Assembly: GCA_002311635.1 (NCBI GenBank)
Contig: DBZJ01000103.1
Span: forward strand, 1-6,834
Reading direction: 5' to 3'
Length of the DNA stretch: 6,834 bases
From: Syntrophaceae bacterium UBA1163
GTDB lineage: Bacteria; Desulfobacterota; BSN033; UBA1163
A program made the position numbers and the translations under genes. Shown here in pieces: positions 1 through 5,662 of the stretch. The stretch's first letter is position 1. The number at the start of each line of letters is the position of its first letter. The notes under the pieces were generated by a model, which was not told the DNA's origin, did no database searches, and saw only the letters and a list, made by a program, of their open reading frames with translations.

Positions 1-1
1 G

Positions 2-415
2 GGAGTTCCGATCAGCGATCTTGTGAAATCCCACGGATGGGATCATTTCAGGAAAATCGAGAAGGCTATCATCGAGGAGATTTCAAAAGACAATAATCTG
101 GTCATCGCTCCCGGAGGAGGAGCGGTGCTTGACGCAGACAATGTCAAAGCTTTAAGACAAAACGGATTCATAATCTGGCTTAATGCAGATCAACAGATCC
201 TTCTCAAAAGAATTCAGAAGGATCAAGCATCCCCAACCCGAAGACCAACCTTGACAGGAAAAGGTACATTGGAAGAGATAGAAGAAACCCTATCCCAACG
301 GGAGCCGTTTTACGAGAAGGCTTCGGAAGTCCAAATCGATACGTCCATGTTGGCTGCGGATGCGGTTGTTGAAACTATTTTAACCGTCCTTAAAGAGAGG
401 GAGGGGAGGATTTGA
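2..415 (+). CDS. aroK: Shikimate kinase, 5'-truncated by the window edge
   Basis: Shikimate kinase phosphorylates the 3-hydroxyl of shikimate with ATP in the cytoplasm (shikimate pathway). The frame is open from base 2, so only the last 137 residues are visible. Against a usual length of about 170, some 35 residues, including the P-loop GxxxxGKS, lie outside the window. The GTG at base 23 is inside the domain and is not a credible start. Counting from the first visible residue: FRKIE (16-20, shikimate-binding Arg), PGGGAV (37-42, the family GGG loop), RRPTL (80-84, lid arginine) and LSQREPFYE (97-105, the second substrate arginine). The stop TGA at 413-415 is separated by one base from the ATG of aroC, so the two are surely cotranscribed and perhaps translationally coupled. 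The symbol could be aroK or aroL; the sequence does not separate them. The family call is firm. Confidence 0.93.
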   Translation, partial: GVPISDLVKSHGWDHFRKIEKAIIEEISKDNNLVIAPGGGAVLDADNVKALRQNGFIIWLNADQQILLKRIQKDQASPTRRPTLTGKGTLEEIEETLSQREPFYEKASEVQIDTSMLAADAVVETILTVLKEREGRI

Positions 416-416
416 T

Positions 417-1499
417 ATGGCAGGCAATTCATTTGGAACGCTGTTCAGAATCACCACGTGGGGGGAATCCCACGGCGAGGCCCTGGGAGTGGTGATCGAT
501 GGCTGTCCGCCCCGGTTGGATCTTTCAAACGGAGACATTCAGAAGGAGCTTGATCGAAGAAAGCCCGGGCAAGGCAAGGCATCAAGCCCTCGGAAGGAGA
601 GAGACAGGGTGGAGATTCTTTCCGGTATATTTGAGGGAAAGACGACAGGAACGCCCATCTCCCTTCTCATCAGAAATGAAGACGTTGATTCCAGTTCGTA
701 CGAAGAATGGAAGGATGTCTTCCGACCCGGCCAAGCTGATTTCACGTATCAGGCCAAGTATGGAATCCGAGATTGTCGAGGCGGGGGGAGGGCTTCTGCA
801 AGAGAGACTGTGGGAAGGGTGGCTGCAGGGGCGGTGGCCAAGAAGATTTTGGAGAAAGAAAAGATAGAGATTCTGGCCTATACCATTGAGTTTGGGGGGA
901 TTCGAACAGAAAAGATAGATTATAAGGAAATCGAAAGAAATGATTTGCGCTGCCCAGATCGGCGAGCCGCTGCAGCAATGGAAAGCAAGATTGAGGAGGC
1001 CAAAGCACGAGGGGATACGTTGGGCGGTATCGTGGAGGTCCTTGCCCGAGGCTGCCCTCCCGGATTGGGAGAGCCGGTATTCGATAAATTGGAAGCTGAT
1101 CTTGCCAAGGCGTTGATGAGCATCGGTGCGGTACGGGGCGTGGAGGTCGGCGCCGGGTTCGGAGTAGCCCGTATGTTTGGATCAGAATGCAATGACCCCA
1201 TTGGTCCAAAGGGATTCGAAAAAAATGATGCCGGTGGGATTCTGGGTGGAATATCCAATGGAGCGGATATTGTGCTGCGGGCGGCCGTGAAGCCTATTCC
1301 CTCCATCGGCTTGGAGCAAAGGACAGTTAATCAGGCGATGCGGCGCGTCTCACTTCGGATAAAAGGCCGGCACGATATCTCGGCTATTCCGAGGATCAAC
1401 CCGGTCTGCGAAGCCATGGTGGCTCTTGCCCTGGCCGATCATTGGCTCAGGCAGAAAGCCATCCATCCGTCCTTTCTTAAGGTTGATAGGAGAACCTAA
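417..1499 (+). CDS. aroC: Chorismate synthase
   Basis: Chorismate synthase converts 5-enolpyruvylshikimate-3-phosphate to chorismate using reduced FMN, the last common step to aromatic amino acids. The protein is full length at 360 aa (E. coli AroC is about the same) and aligns with it nearly without gaps at the N-terminus. Visible signatures are WGESHG (15-20, first catalytic His at 19), DRRKPG (46-51), [18 protein letters not shown] (114-131), GGISNGA (277-283) and KGRHD (316-320). A strong purine-rich ribosome site (GGAGG-type, about 400-410) precedes the ATG at 417, one base after the shikimate kinase stop. One residue is odd: the motif normally written RPGHAD reads RPGQAD (103-108), so Gln106 stands where E. 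coli has catalytic His106. The frame is otherwise intact and well conserved, so I infer a functional enzyme. The stop TAA overlaps the stop of the opposing small gene. Confidence 0.97.
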   Translation: MAGNSFGTLFRITTWGESHGEALGVVIDGCPPRLDLSNGDIQKELDRRKPGQGKASSPRKERDRVEILSGIFEGKTTGTPISLLIRNEDVDSSSYEEWKDVFRPGQADFTYQAKYGIRDCRGGGRASARETVGRVAAGAVAKKILEKEKIEILAYTIEFGGIRTEKIDYKEIERNDLRCPDRRAAAAMESKIEEAKARGDTLGGIVEVLARGCPPGLGEPVFDKLEADLAKALMSIGAVRGVEVGAGFGVARMFGSECNDPIGPKGFEKNDAGGILGGISNGADIVLRAAVKPIPSIGLEQRTVNQAMRRVSLRIKGRHDISAIPRINPVCEAMVALALADHWLRQKAIHPSFLKVDRRT

Positions 1500-1678
1500 T
1501 TTACATTTTTCTTATTCTCCGCCTTGTCGAAAAATAATTCCACGATTCCGTCGCTGAGGCAGAACCTATTCGGCGTATCCTCCGCCTCCAAAATAATAGT
1601 CCTGTCCAGGATTTTCTTCACGATAAAGGACTGCCCGGTCAACTTGTCCCTGAATCTGTCTCCTTCTGCAATTGACAT
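1496..1678 (-). CDS. Small conserved-looking protein of unknown function (60 aa)
   Basis: This is an intact 60-aa frame starting [16 protein letters not shown] and ending in a charged, Asn/Lys-rich tail. The alternation of short hydrophobic and charged stretches (SFIVKKI, RTIILEA, GIVELFF) suggests a small beta-barrel or SH3-like fold, but I do not recognise a named family and assign no function. I chose the ATG at 1678 rather than the TTG at 1684. The GAGG of a Shine-Dalgarno site (1688-1691) lies 9 nt from the ATG but only 3 nt from the TTG. The gene is convergent with aroC; its TAG stop (1496-1498) overlaps aroC's TAA. A candidate promoter lies just upstream. A plausible start, RBS and promoter together argue for a real gene. 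Confidence 0.6.
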   Translation of the reverse strand: MSIAEGDRFRDKLTGQSFIVKKILDRTIILEAEDTPNRFCLSDGIVELFFDKAENKKNVN

Positions 1679-1707
1679 AGACAATGACCTCTCGTATTGA
1701 GAATCTT

Positions 1708-1736
1708 TTTATTCTCCTGTGATTAAGCAATTTCAA
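1708..1736 (-). promoter_or_regulatory. Candidate sigma-70 promoter for the 60-aa gene
   Basis: On the - strand, TTGAAA (1736-1731, 5 of 6 matches to TTGACA) and AATAAA (1713-1708, 4 of 6 to TATAAT) are separated by exactly 17 bp. Transcription would start near 1701 and give a leader of about 20 nt that holds the GAGG ribosome site. The region is AT-rich, so a chance match is possible. Confidence 0.35.
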
Positions 1737-1802
1737 TGCCAAGAGGTATTAATTCATATAACGGATTGATATCTAATGGTTTCAGAAGAAAAATAAAGTT
1801 TC

Positions 1803-1829
1803 GCAGAAACAAAATTTCTGCCCTTTTTT
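1803..1829. terminator. Possible weak rho-independent terminator (stem-loop)
   Basis: GCAGAAA (1803-1809) and TTTCTGC (1815-1821) form a perfect 7-bp stem around the 5-nt loop CAAAA. It is followed on the + strand by CC and six T (1824-1829). On the + strand it could end read-through from aroC, some 300 nt upstream. On the - strand it lies about 85 nt past the chorismate mutase stop, but there the T-rich run starts 5 nt or more after the stem. The stem is short and AT-rich, so the call is tentative. Confidence 0.35.
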
Positions 1830-1904
1830 GGACATTTTATACAGTTGATTACGAGATTATGGAAAGGGGCAATGGAATTGTTTGTGAAGCTCGGGCGGCT
1901 GTAT

Positions 1905-2189
1905 CTAAATCTGAGACTTTCTGGAGACTTGCATGATCGTTGTGAATATTTTTCTCAAATCTCTTTCTTTCAAAGGTCCTTTGTTTTTTCGTTTTAGCCT
2001 ATCCAAAATTTCTCTTTCCCTTTCGGCATCATGGATCTTCTTCCCGATGCCCTTTTTAATTTTTCCTATCTCCAGGCTGATGCGGAGCCGGCGATTGAGA
2101 AGGGTCAGCAGTTTTTGGTCGAGGAGATCCAAATTCCTCCTGTTTTCTCTCAATTTTTGGGAAAAATCAGATTGGGCCTCTTTTCTCAT
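1905..2189 (-). CDS. aroQ: Chorismate mutase, AroQ type, monofunctional
   Basis: This enzyme rearranges chorismate to prephenate, the branch point to phenylalanine and tyrosine. The 94-aa protein is a single all-helical AroQ domain. Compared with the mutase domain of E. coli PheA, all main active-site positions can be matched: Arg14 (R11), Arg33 (R28), Lys45 (K39), Asp54 (D48), Arg57 (R51), Glu58 (E52), Ser89 (S84) and Gln93 (Q88). The motifs are LLNRRLRIS, GKIKKG and HDAEREREIL. It is not fused to prephenate dehydratase, dehydrogenase or DAHP synthase, and has no signal peptide, so it is a cytoplasmic stand-alone mutase. The ATG at 2189 follows GAGG (2200-2197) with 7-nt spacing. It is divergent from the 131-aa gene at 2260 and opposite in strand to aroK-aroC, so it is not in their operon. 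The domain call is firm; the symbol refers to the family. Confidence 0.9.
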   Translation of the reverse strand: MRKEAQSDFSQKLRENRRNLDLLDQKLLTLLNRRLRISLEIGKIKKGIGKKIHDAEREREILDRLKRKNKGPLKERDLRKIFTTIMQVSRKSQI

Positions 2190-2259
2190 TGTTTAACCTC
2201 TTTTGAATTCAGTCGAAATATCCGGGTCCCTCCTTCCCTATTGCTGAAGAAGGGCCTCC

Positions 2260-2655
2260 GTGCTATATTGCGTGATGATGATACTTAAACCTTGCCGCGC
2301 TTACTACTATGGAGGGCTTCCGGTAAAAGGATCGAGACGCAAGGGACAGATGCGTGTGAAAGAAAATAAGCTCTATTTTGAAGTCCCGGCAGGGAAGGGG
2401 GCTGAAAGAATCGACCTGGAAATTTCTTTTTCACGGATGGAGAAGATCTTTCAGACGCGCGACAATTATTATGGTGCCGATACGATAATTTTTAACCTGT
2501 CCTTTTATGATGAAAAAAATAATCCCTTCACCCTGCGATTTGCCCCGATTTTTCTCGTTCCGAGAAGAAGAATCTACTACCAGAAGCAGTGGTATGACTA
2601 TTTAGCCAAAGTCATCAGTTCTTTGGGAAGCGCTTCTCCCCTCCCCACCAAATAA
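2260..2655 (+). CDS. Protein of unknown function (131 aa)
   Basis: An intact 131-aa frame with coding-like composition: alternating beta-strand patterns (KLYFEV, RIDLEI, TIIFNLSFYD, FTLRFAPIFL), many aromatic and basic residues, then a basic C-terminal part (VPRRRIYYQKQWYDYL) that looks helical. No signal peptide or membrane segment is seen. The pattern could fit a PH-like or other small beta fold, but I do not recognise the family and assign no function. GTG at 2260 is preferred as start because AAGGG (about 2250-2254) lies 5 nt upstream; the ATGs at 2275 and 2278 are too far from it. The last 58 bp overlap the 3' end of the convergent radical SAM gene, so the final 18 or so residues are constrained by two frames. 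The 5' end is divergent from chorismate mutase with a 70-bp gap. Confidence 0.6.
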   Translation: MLYCVMMILKPCRAYYYGGLPVKGSRRKGQMRVKENKLYFEVPAGKGAERIDLEISFSRMEKIFQTRDNYYGADTIIFNLSFYDEKNNPFTLRFAPIFLVPRRRIYYQKQWYDYLAKVISSLGSASPLPTK

Positions 2656-4103
2656 TCTTTGTATTCCTCATAGTTCGGCTGTACCCAGATCGGCGTCCCG
2701 AAGACTTCGTGCATCATAATGTTGAAAGCCACTTTGGTGATGTAGTACCGATGATGGTGCCTCAAAATAGGATTGGGTGAAAACATCTTGAGCATTTCTC
2801 TGGGCCGCCAATAATAGCGCCTCATGATGTCCCGGTAGATGAAGTTGAGCTGTTCCAGGTCATCCACTTCTTGTGCTGACATGACCGCATGGAGGTAGTC
2901 GTAATTCCGATAGTCCCAATCCTTGATCCTCCCCAGTTGCTTCATCTCGTTAAAGAGCGGGGTTCCGGGAAGGGGGGTGATGAGATTCAGGCCGAAGTGG
3001 TCCACGTATTTTCCGAAGAATTTGAAAAATTCGTTCCGGTCCTGTTCTGTCTCGTTCCAGTGCCCGATGAGGAGGGTGGCCATCACCATGAGCTTATGTT
3101 TTTTCAGAAGCGCCATTGCCTTCACAGCCTGTTCCGTGGTCTGATGCTTTTTGATGTCTTTGAGAACGGAATCGGAATGGTATTCGAGTCCCATCATAAA
3201 TTGATAGACCCCGGCCTCCCGAAAACCGTCCAGGAGATCTTCGTCCCGGATCACGAGGTCTGCCCTGGATTGCAGCCAGAAGTGCTGATTCGTCTTTCGC
3301 TTAAGCATCTCCTCGATGAACCCGATTCCTTGCTCGCGTCGGACATTGAAGGTATTGTCGCCGACATAGAAGATATCCCGGTGATATTTCTCTTTGAGGA
3401 GCTCGAGCTCATCGGCGATCAATCTTGGACTCCTTCTCCTCCAGGTCTTTTTGTAAAAGGCCGATTCCGAGCAGAAGGTACAATCCCAGAGGCATCCTCT
3501 TGAGAAATTGACCACAAGCCCTCTCTTCCCTTCCGACGGAAGGGTCACGAAGGGGTGGTCCATCTTGGCGAGGTGATAGGCCGGCATCGGAAGAGTGTCG
3601 AGGTCTTCGATAAAGGGGCGGTCTCCGGTGTAGACGAATTTGCCCTTTTCATCGAGGTAGGCAAGGCCTAAGATTTTGGAAAGATCTTTCTTCTCCCCCA
3701 CGGCGCGGAGGAACTCCGTCAGCGTGACTTCTCCTTCTCCCACGCAGATATAATCGATAGCAGGACAGTCCCGGAGTGTCTCTTCGGCCATGAAGGAAGG
3801 GTGTTCCCCTCCCATGATGACGATCGTCTTTGGGTTGGCCGCTTTGATCAGACTGGCTGCATTCATCCCATCATAGACGAAGGCGGTGCAAATGACGGAG
3901 ATGCCCACGACATCCGGTTTTTCTCTCCGAATTTTCTCCTCAAGGTCCTTCCAGGGATTTTCGCTAAGGGTGCAATCCATATATTCAACGTCCAATTGTT
4001 CCCTTTCCAAATAGGCTAACAATTGGAGGCATCCCGGTGAAGGAGTCCAGGCCCGAAGAATGGTCCAGATTTTATGGGGCGGATCAATCAGTAGGAATCG
4101 CAT
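2598..4103 (-). CDS. Cobalamin-binding-type radical SAM protein (BchE-like class)
   Basis: A 501-aa protein with the layout of class B (B12-dependent) radical SAM enzymes. Residues 1-140 form a Rossmann-like B12-binding domain (RFLLIDPPH at 2-10, PDVVGISV at 63-70, IVIMGGEHPSF at 95-105, VGEGEVTLTE at 121-130). The radical SAM domain spans about 190-400 and carries the 4Fe-4S motif Cys204-x3-Cys208-x2-Cys211 in FSRGCLWDCTFCSE, with later family motifs GLEYHSD (305-311) and TPLPGTPLF (376-384). A C-terminal extension of about 100 residues is rich in Tyr, Arg and His. The usual DxHxxG cobalt-ligand motif is absent; Asp7-x2-His10 lies near its place. Family members methylate, cyclise or otherwise modify unreactive carbons under anaerobic conditions (BchE, HpnP/HpnR and others); the substrate here cannot be read from sequence. 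It is the second gene after the U32 gene, with a weak AAGAGA site 7 nt before the ATG. Confidence 0.92.
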   Translation of the reverse strand: MRFLLIDPPHKIWTILRAWTPSPGCLQLLAYLEREQLDVEYMDCTLSENPWKDLEEKIRREKPDVVGISVICTAFVYDGMNAASLIKAANPKTIVIMGGEHPSFMAEETLRDCPAIDYICVGEGEVTLTEFLRAVGEKKDLSKILGLAYLDEKGKFVYTGDRPFIEDLDTLPMPAYHLAKMDHPFVTLPSEGKRGLVVNFSRGCLWDCTFCSESAFYKKTWRRRSPRLIADELELLKEKYHRDIFYVGDNTFNVRREQGIGFIEEMLKRKTNQHFWLQSRADLVIRDEDLLDGFREAGVYQFMMGLEYHSDSVLKDIKKHQTTEQAVKAMALLKKHKLMVMATLLIGHWNETEQDRNEFFKFFGKYVDHFGLNLITPLPGTPLFNEMKQLGRIKDWDYRNYDYLHAVMSAQEVDDLEQLNFIYRDIMRRYYWRPREMLKMFSPNPILRHHHRYYITKVAFNIMMHEVFGTPIWVQPNYEEYKDYLVGRGEALPKELMTLAK

Positions 4104-4114
4104 AAATTATTCTC

Positions 4115-4183
4115 TTGTAGGGCAGGGCTCTGTACCTGCCTTGATCTTATCGGTCTCGCCTACAATAAATGGGGGCGCTACAA
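4115..4183. repeat. Degraded TTGTAG-type interspersed palindromic repeat in the operon spacer
   Basis: TTGTAGG (4115-4121) and CCTACAA (4159-4165) are perfect inverted ends. Nested inside the left part, GGCAGG (4121-4126) and CCTGCC (4135-4140) form a 6-bp hairpin with an 8-nt loop. A third end, GCTACAATTA (4177-4186), repeats the GCCTACAATAA at 4158-4168. From memory, this layout resembles interspersed intergenic elements with TTGTAGGGGC ends that recur in many environmental bacterial genomes; the copy here is decayed. It fills most of the 107-bp spacer between the U32 and radical SAM genes, and its left end abuts the latter's weak ribosome site. Confidence 0.6.
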
Positions 4184-4210
4184 TTACATCACGTCGATAT
4201 ATGGGAATTG

Positions 4211-5467
4211 TCATTTGGAGGTTGCGGCGAGCTGTCGTCTCACCATGCGCTTGATGAGCCATTTGAACAACGGGAACCGGAAGAGAAGATGGAACCGCGG
4301 AATCTCAAAGATCTCTCCTGAAACAAGCTTTTCCGAAAAGTTTTTAACCTTTTGGGCCGCCCGTTCCACTTCCTCTTTTTTCACCACGGCCGCCTTCTCG
4401 AAGACGATGTCGCAATATCGGCAGCTTGAACATGGCATCTGATCACAATTCTTATCCTTAAAATGTTCGATGAAACCTTCCAGTTTCTTGTTGTCCAGGT
4501 GAATCAATTCCCTGACTTCCAGGTCGAAGACCTTTTCCAGCTCGGAGATCTTCATGATGTTTACGTGTTTGGGCTGGATAAAATATTCCATATGGATCGG
4601 GGTGAAAGCCCCTTTTCTGGGAAGCGTGAAAAGGTCCAGAATATTTCCGTCATAGCGGCGGTTTTCATAGACCCTGACGTTTTCAAGGAGAAGGGGGGTT
4701 CGTTTAAATCGCTCCGTGATTTTGAAATGCTCGTATCCGATGGCCTCATAGTGATGGATATCTTCCGGCCGTATCCATGGAGATTTTAGCAGTTCTACCG
4801 GGTCCGTCAGTTTTCGGTACAAACAAAGATATCCCGGATATTGGAGATAGCATGCGTGGTCTTCTTCGCCGCTCCTGGAGGCGTGGCCGTCGTGGTTGAC
4901 ATGCTCATAGTTATAAGGGCACTGCCATAGGCAGATATTATTCAGGATCAATTCCAGATTGCACTTCACGGCCTTCCGGATTGCTTCAAGGGTTTTGAAC
5001 TCGCGGTTAATATGCTCATCGACGATGATCTCTTCCACGCCCATGTCTTCGTATTGAAGGGCTTTTCTCACGGTATTGACCCGCGCGGTCGTGGAGACTT
5101 TGATTTTGAGGCGCGGGAAACGTGTCCTCACAAGCTCGATCAGGTAGGGCAGGCCGACGGTGACCGCATCGGCGCCGGAATGATCAATCCATTCCAGAAG
5201 TTCGATGAGCTGTGCGTACCCTTTTTTCGAATATTCGAGATTGCCGAGGCAAGGGGCATTGATAAGATAGCTGAATTCCAATCCCCGATCGTGACAGGCC
5301 TCAATGTAATGCTCTACATCTTTTCGGTTTATCTGTGGAAGAACGAAGCCCGGCCTTGCCCCTCCGACGATATCGAAAGGAAGTTTTCCGAAGAGAGCGT
5401 CGACAGATGTGCCTTGAACGGCATCCAGGAAGGCAATATCCCAGTTGGCCCCGACCCGCAATTTCAT
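4211..5467 (-). CDS. U32-family (UbiU/UbiV/RlhA/TrhP-like) protein, putative Fe-S enzyme
   Basis: A 418-aa protein of the family named peptidase U32, whose studied bacterial members (UbiU/UbiV, RlhA, TrhP) are Fe-S proteins for O2-independent hydroxylation rather than proteases. The N-terminal TIM-barrel-like part shows strand patterns MKLRVGANWD (1-10), GLEFSYLINAP (62-72), ADAVTVGLP (99-107), KIKVSTTARV (121-130) and LELILNN (171-177). A cysteine group follows: Cys179-x3-Cys183-Pro, Cys206 and Cys215. A second group, Cys341-x4-Cys346-x2-Cys349-x2-Cys352, lies near the C-terminus, before a charged helix (360-380) and a tail with hydrophobic and basic residues (389-413) that might touch membrane. 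No signal peptide. An in-frame TAA (5473-5471) two codons upstream makes ATG 5467 the earliest start; it has no Shine-Dalgarno but a fitting leaderless promoter. It heads the unit with the radical SAM gene, 107 bp downstream. Family call good; substrate unknown. Confidence 0.85.
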   Translation of the reverse strand: MKLRVGANWDIAFLDAVQGTSVDALFGKLPFDIVGGARPGFVLPQINRKDVEHYIEACHDRGLEFSYLINAPCLGNLEYSKKGYAQLIELLEWIDHSGADAVTVGLPYLIELVRTRFPRLKIKVSTTARVNTVRKALQYEDMGVEEIIVDEHINREFKTLEAIRKAVKCNLELILNNICLWQCPYNYEHVNHDGHASRSGEEDHACYLQYPGYLCLYRKLTDPVELLKSPWIRPEDIHHYEAIGYEHFKITERFKRTPLLLENVRVYENRRYDGNILDLFTLPRKGAFTPIHMEYFIQPKHVNIMKISELEKVFDLEVRELIHLDNKKLEGFIEHFKDKNCDQMPCSSCRYCDIVFEKAAVVKKEEVERAAQKVKNFSEKLVSGEIFEIPRFHLLFRFPLFKWLIKRMVRRQLAATSK

Positions 5468-5473
5468 GGATTA

Positions 5474-5502
5474 AAAGTAACATGCAGGGGAATACGTTTC
5501 AA
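5474..5502 (-). promoter_or_regulatory. Candidate promoter giving a leaderless U32-radical SAM transcript
   Basis: On the - strand, TTGAAA (5502-5497) is followed after 17 bp by TACTTT (5479-5474), which has the key T, A and final T of a -10 box. TG one base before it (5482-5481) makes it an extended -10. Six bases then separate the -10 from the ATG at 5467, so +1 falls on the A of the start codon. This matches the missing ribosome site. Confidence 0.42.
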
Positions 5503-5530
5503 GGGAAGGAAGACTCATTACGACATGAAT

Positions 5531-5572
5531 CTCACACTTTCCCTCTCCCCAGTGGGGAGAGGGCGGGGTGAG
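5531..5572. repeat. REP-like palindrome CCCTCTCCCC-AGT-GGGGAGAGGG
   Basis: A perfect 10-bp inverted repeat (5541-5550 with 5554-5563) closes on a 3-nt loop. An outer arm CTCAC/GTGAG (5531-5535 with 5568-5572) extends it across a 5/4-nt internal bulge. No T-run follows on either strand, so it is not a classical terminator. From memory, the core resembles a palindromic intergenic repeat with CCCTCTCCCC cores found in many bacterial genomes. It may still protect 3' ends of the transcript from the large - strand gene, which stops at 5663. Confidence 0.7.
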
Positions 5573-5662
5573 GGGCGTACGTTTGTATTAGTGATGATGA
5601 AAGACAATTCTGAGATGAAGACGACCTTTTACGCGGCGGTTACTAACAGAAAAGAAGAATTT

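Larger units (their letters stand above)
1685..1904. other. AT-rich intergenic spacer
   Basis: This 220-bp, visibly AT-rich stretch lies between the 60-aa gene and the 3' end of chorismate mutase. It holds the candidate promoter (1708-1736) and the stem-loop (1803-1829). A short + strand frame (1736-1936) lacks a ribosome site and runs into the chorismate mutase gene; I do not regard it as a gene. No tRNA, riboswitch or attenuator could be recognised. Confidence 0.55.
5468..5662. other. Intergenic region between the U32 gene and the repeat-domain gene
   Basis: This 195-bp spacer separates two - strand genes. It holds the palindromic repeat (5531-5572) and the candidate promoter of the U32 gene (5474-5502). 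Between 5573 and 5662 I see no gene and no clear terminator. Confidence 0.6.

Noticed and set aside
742..1209. Long - strand frames inside aroC (742-1209, 920-1306, 539-745)
   Set aside because: They are antisense to a clearly conserved gene, rich in Pro/Ser/Arg without domain patterns, and arise from its codon bias.
1736..1936. 66-aa + strand frame in the AT-rich spacer
   Set aside because: No Shine-Dalgarno, overlaps the chorismate mutase 3' end, low-complexity basic start; more likely chance.
2190..2259. Promoters in the 70-bp divergent gap between chorismate mutase and the 131-aa gene
   Set aside because: Only weak -10/-35 resemblance with wrong spacing on both strands; promoters may exist but cannot be supported.
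1933..2288. + strand frames opposite chorismate mutase (1933-2196, 2031-2288)
   Set aside because: Antisense to a gene whose active-site residues are all conserved; composition is that of a shadow frame.
2889..3503. 204-aa + strand frame within the radical SAM gene
   Set aside because: Mirror frame of a strongly conserved gene; no ribosome site or recognisable motif.
5541..5563. The strong palindrome as a rho-independent terminator
   Set aside because: No run of T follows on either strand, and its sequence fits a dispersed repeat better.
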